Of a DNA stretch of 45,411 bases, positions 42,574 through 45,411 are shown one piece after another. Made by a program: the position numbers and the translations under genes. Below the pieces are notes generated by a model that worked only from the letters and a program-made list of their open reading frames with translations, had not been told where the DNA came from and searched no databases. This DNA comes from JBCCEJ01 sp039030335 (GTDB lineage: Bacteria > Pseudomonadota > Gammaproteobacteria > HK1): assembly GCA_039030335.1 (NCBI GenBank), contig JBCCEJ010000050.1, forward strand, positions 1 to 45,411. The letters run 5' to 3'. Every line of letters begins with the position of its first letter. Position 1 is the stretch's first letter.

Positions 42574-45003
42574 ATGAACGACGACGCCGTTAGATCGCAG
42601 GCGCGCGTGGTGGTGATCGGGGGCGGAATCGCCGGCTGTTCGACGCTCTACCACCTCACGCGGGAAGGCTGGGCCGACGTGGTGCTCGTCGAACGCGACG
42701 AGCTGACGTCTGGATCGACGTGGCACGCCGCTGCACAGGTCACGCAGTTTGGCGCCAATCAGACGATGTTTGCACTGAAGCGCCACAGCATCGAGCTCTA
42801 TCGCGAGCTGGCGGACGACCCGGAGCACCCGTTCGCCTACCACATCACGGGCGGCATGCGCCTTGCGCACACGCCTGAGCAGGTCGACATCTACAACCAC
42901 CACGTTGGCGTCGCCGGCGGCATGGGCGTGGAAATGGAGTTCATCGACGCCGCGGAGGCGGCGCGACGTCATCCGCTTCTGAACTCCGATGGGTTGCTGG
43001 GCGCCTGGTGGGACCCGCTCGATGGCGACATCGACCCGGCCGGTATCACGTTCGCGCTGGCGCGCAAGGCACGCGAGGCCGGAGCCGCGGTGTATCGCTT
43101 CAACCCGGTCGAGTCGATCACCCGGACCCGCAGCGGTGAATTCATCGTGCACACGCAAAAGGGCAACATCACGTGCGAGAAGGTCGTCAACGCGAGCGGC
43201 TACCGCGTGAACGAAGTCGGCGCGATGCTCGGTGTCACGCATCCGGTCACCTCCATGGAGCACATGTACTTCCTGACCGAACCGATGCCTGAACTCGAGG
43301 CACTCGACTTCCGCGTACCGATCATTCGCGACCCGGGCGACGACTTCTACAGCCGCCAGGAGAAGCAGGGGCTGCTCGTGGGCGTCTACGAGCAGGCTTG
43401 CAAACCGTTCGGCATGGAGGGCATCGACCCCGACTTTACGCAGGCTCTGTGTCCGTCCGATCTGGACCGCTGCCTCGACAACATGGAGGGGATCTTCGAA
43501 CGGCTGCCGGCGCTGACGCGCGCCGGTATCCACACGGTCATCAATGGCCCCATCACCTACACGATCGACGGCGCCCCGCTGATAGGGCCCATCCCTGGCG
43601 TCGAGAACGCCTACTGCGCCATCGGACTTCGCGCCGGTATCGGCGAGTCGGGTGGACACGGGAAGATCCTGGCCGAGCTCATCGTGCACGGCGAATGCGA
43701 GTGGGATTCGTGGTACTCCGACCCGCGCCGTTTTACCGGTTACGGGAATACGGAACTCACGTGCTTGAAAGGCATCGAGGACTACCAGAACGAATTTCAC
43801 TACCACCTGCCGCACGAGCACCGGCCCGCCGGGCGCCTTGCACGCACCACGGCGCTGTACGGCGTACTCGACCAGATGAACTGCGAGTGGGGTGTCGTGA
43901 ACGGATGGGAACGGGCGCTCTTCTTCAAGCCGGACGCCGAATTCGTCGATGAGCCGAGCTACCGTTTCACGGCCACCGAAGACATCGTTGCCGCCGAGGT
44001 GCGTCATCTCAGCGTCAACGTCAGCCTGATGGAGGTGTCGGGCTTCAACCGTTACGAAATTTCGGGCGACGGCGTAGCGCAGTTTCTGGACCACATGACG
44101 TGCTCCAGAGTGCCGAGCGCAATCGGCAAGGTGAGTCTCTGCTACCTGCTGACCGAACACGGCAACGTGCTGAGCGAGGCCACGCTCGTAAAAGTGTCTG
44201 AAGATCGCTACTGGTGGGGCTCCGCTGCGGCCGCCGAGTGGCATGACCGGGACTGGCTGAACCGTCACAAGCCCGAACACATCACCGTTCGCGAGCTTAC
44301 CGCGGCCTATACGATCATCGTCGTCGCCGGACCGAAGTCGCGCGCGCTGCTGCAGTCACTGTCGCCGCGGTGCGACTGGTCGGCCGGGGCTTTCCCGTGG
44401 TTACGCGCCGCACCGATGTTCATAGGCCACGCACAAGTGCTGGCGATGAATGTGAGTTTCTCCGGCGAACTCGCCTACGAACTGCATGTGCCGAACGAGC
44501 AGCTCTATCTGGTCTGGAAACTGCTGAACGACGCTGGCGCGGAGTTTGACGTCGGGCACTTCGGTCTGTACGCCACCGAGTCGATGCGTCTCGAAAAAGG
44601 CTTCCTGCACTGGAAAGCCGACCTCATCTACGAACGCAATCCGTTCGAGACCGGCCTCGAACGCTTCGTCAAGATGGACAAGGGTGAGTTCATTGGCCGG
44701 GCCGCACTCGCCCGACAACTCGAACGCGGGCCGCGCAAACAGCTCGTGACGATGACGGTCGATTGTGATGTGGGCCCCGCGCACGGCGGCGACCCGGTAT
44801 TCGGGAACAACGCGCAGGTGGGATCGGTGAGTTCGGGTGGATACGGTCACCGGGTCGAGAAGAACATCGCGTACGCCTTCGTAGACCCCGACCACGCGGA
44901 GCCCGGTACCGCGCTGTCTCTCGGCATTCTTGGAGAGCGCTACCCCGCAACCGTGGTTGCCGGCGCGCTCTACGATCCCGGCTTCAAGAGGGTCCGCTCA
45001 TGA
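42574..45003 (+). CDS. FAD-dependent dimethylglycine/sarcosine dehydrogenase-like protein with GcvT domain
   Basis: 809 residues, three modules: a DAO-type FAD domain (about 1-370) with GGGIAG and the TSGSTWHAAAQ segment whose His is the covalent FAD anchor in mammalian dimethylglycine dehydrogenase; a short linker domain (about 375-430); and a folate-binding GcvT domain plus GcvT C-terminal barrel (about 440-805; FETGLERFVKMDKGEFIGRA). Demethylates an N-methyl substrate and passes the C1 unit to tetrahydrofolate. The substrate (dimethylglycine, sarcosine or another N-methyl compound) is unresolved. It overlaps the MttB homologue by ATGA (45000-45003). Under likely LysR control. Confidence 0.9.
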   Translation: MNDDAVRSQARVVVIGGGIAGCSTLYHLTREGWADVVLVERDELTSGSTWHAAAQVTQFGANQTMFALKRHSIELYRELADDPEHPFAYHITGGMRLAHTPEQVDIYNHHVGVAGGMGVEMEFIDAAEAARRHPLLNSDGLLGAWWDPLDGDIDPAGITFALARKAREAGAAVYRFNPVESITRTRSGEFIVHTQKGNITCEKVVNASGYRVNEVGAMLGVTHPVTSMEHMYFLTEPMPELEALDFRVPIIRDPGDDFYSRQEKQGLLVGVYEQACKPFGMEGIDPDFTQALCPSDLDRCLDNMEGIFERLPALTRAGIHTVINGPITYTIDGAPLIGPIPGVENAYCAIGLRAGIGESGGHGKILAELIVHGECEWDSWYSDPRRFTGYGNTELTCLKGIEDYQNEFHYHLPHEHRPAGRLARTTALYGVLDQMNCEWGVVNGWERALFFKPDAEFVDEPSYRFTATEDIVAAEVRHLSVNVSLMEVSGFNRYEISGDGVAQFLDHMTCSRVPSAIGKVSLCYLLTEHGNVLSEATLVKVSEDRYWWGSAAAAEWHDRDWLNRHKPEHITVRELTAAYTIIVVAGPKSRALLQSLSPRCDWSAGAFPWLRAAPMFIGHAQVLAMNVSFSGELAYELHVPNEQLYLVWKLLNDAGAEFDVGHFGLYATESMRLEKGFLHWKADLIYERNPFETGLERFVKMDKGEFIGRAALARQLERGPRKQLVTMTVDCDVGPAHGGDPVFGNNAQVGSVSSGGYGHRVEKNIAYAFVDPDHAEPGTALSLGILGERYPATVVAGALYDPGFKRVRS

Positions 45004-45411
45004 GTGAAACCACCAGACGTCGGCGCACCCGGGGCAACAGCCGGGCCGCCATGCACGAGAAGCGCTCGAAGGCGCCCAGCGTCAATCCGGCACCTGCGGG
45101 CCCACGCGGCGGACAGTATCGACCGCTGTCCGATAACCAGATAGAGCGCATCTACGACACGTCGCTCCGGATGCTCTCGGAACTCGGCATGGGCGAGGCG
45201 CCGGACGCGCTTACCAGACAAGCTCTCGACAAGGGCGCCAAACTGAACGCGCAGGGGCGTCTGTGTTTCCCATGTGCGATGGTCGAAGACATCATCGAAG
45301 TCGCCTGCAAATCATTCGTGCTGCACGGACGCGATGAGCAGCATTCCTTCGAGGTCGGTGGTGACCGCGTGTACTTCGGTACGGGCGGCGCGGCGGTACG
45401 CACGCTCGATC
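45000..45411 (+). CDS. Trimethylamine methyltransferase (MttB) family protein, partial (3' end beyond window)
   Basis: 137 residues visible. A basic leader (MSETTRRRRTRGNSRAAMHE) precedes the MttB start NQIERIYDTSLRMLSELGMG, then CFPCAMVEDIIEVACKSFVL and YFGTGGAAVRTLD. Most bacterial homologues lack pyrrolysine and act on quaternary amines such as glycine betaine or related compounds; the deciding region lies outside the window. Coupled to the flavoprotein gene, consistent with stepwise demethylation of a trimethyl- to a dimethyl-amine and onward. Confidence 0.9.
   Translation, partial: MSETTRRRRTRGNSRAAMHEKRSKAPSVNPAPAGPRGGQYRPLSDNQIERIYDTSLRMLSELGMGEAPDALTRQALDKGAKLNAQGRLCFPCAMVEDIIEVACKSFVLHGRDEQHSFEVGGDRVYFGTGGAAVRTLD

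Overview
The window is GC-rich, gene-dense bacterial chromosome of proteobacterial character. The signs are a NasT/NasS nitrate module with a sigma-54 promoter and NtrC-like sites, TRAP (TAXI) transport, DmdA/GcvT/MttB-type demethylation genes, a MocR regulator and a PEP-CTERM-like secreted protein. A marine or soil gammaproteobacterium (or a related lineage) with broad small-molecule catabolism fits best. The exact taxon is a guess, because no rRNA or other marker is present.

Region 1 (1-10751, minus strand) is a complete-looking assimilatory nitrate regulon. In transcription order it holds nasT (ANTAR antiterminator), nasS (cytoplasmic nitrate sensor), a regulatory leader, nrtA, nrtB, a fused double-ATPase nrtCD, nirB, nirD and nasA (cut by the window edge). 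The leader between nasS and nrtA can be read almost base by base: NtrC-like palindromes (8829-8901), a sigma-54 -24/-12 promoter (8733-8748), two hexaloop hairpins with A1/G4 loops as expected of an ANTAR target (8703-8720 and 8671-8688), then an intrinsic terminator with nine Us (8596-8661). This predicts NtrC activation under nitrogen limitation combined with NasT antitermination when nitrate is present.

Region 2 (10879-24372) is accessory metabolism: a VOC protein; a TAXI-TRAP transporter with a small third membrane protein; a DmdA-like GcvT-family methyltransferase; two phytanoyl-CoA-dioxygenase-like enzymes flanking a two-subunit CoA-transferase; an FG-GAP repeat protein; and a MocR regulator divergent from a molybdopterin oxidoreductase. 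Between the last two lies an array of five 19-bp direct repeats.

Region 3 (24456-32340) has a plus-strand run of RidA, an Asp/Glu-racemase-family enzyme, a MenB/BadI-like crotonase and a Baeyer-Villiger monooxygenase. Two TauD-like dioxygenases follow on the minus strand. Next comes a two-gene operon: a thioredoxin-fold fusion protein overlapping a UGSC-type selenoprotein. The selenoprotein has an in-frame UGA (32098-32100) followed by a bacterial SECIS-like hairpin, so a standard gene caller splits it.

Region 4 (32341-45411) has an O-acetylhomoserine sulfhydrylase with a strong terminator, a PEP-CTERM-like exported protein, a NarL-type two-component system, an MFS transporter, a decayed acyl-CoA ligase (internal deletion plus frameshift), a membrane Mrr-like protein and a MarR regulator with a promoter-overlapping operator. 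It ends with a LysR regulator divergent from a dimethylglycine/sarcosine-dehydrogenase-like flavoprotein and the start of an MttB-family methyltransferase, with a perfect inverted-repeat operator between them.
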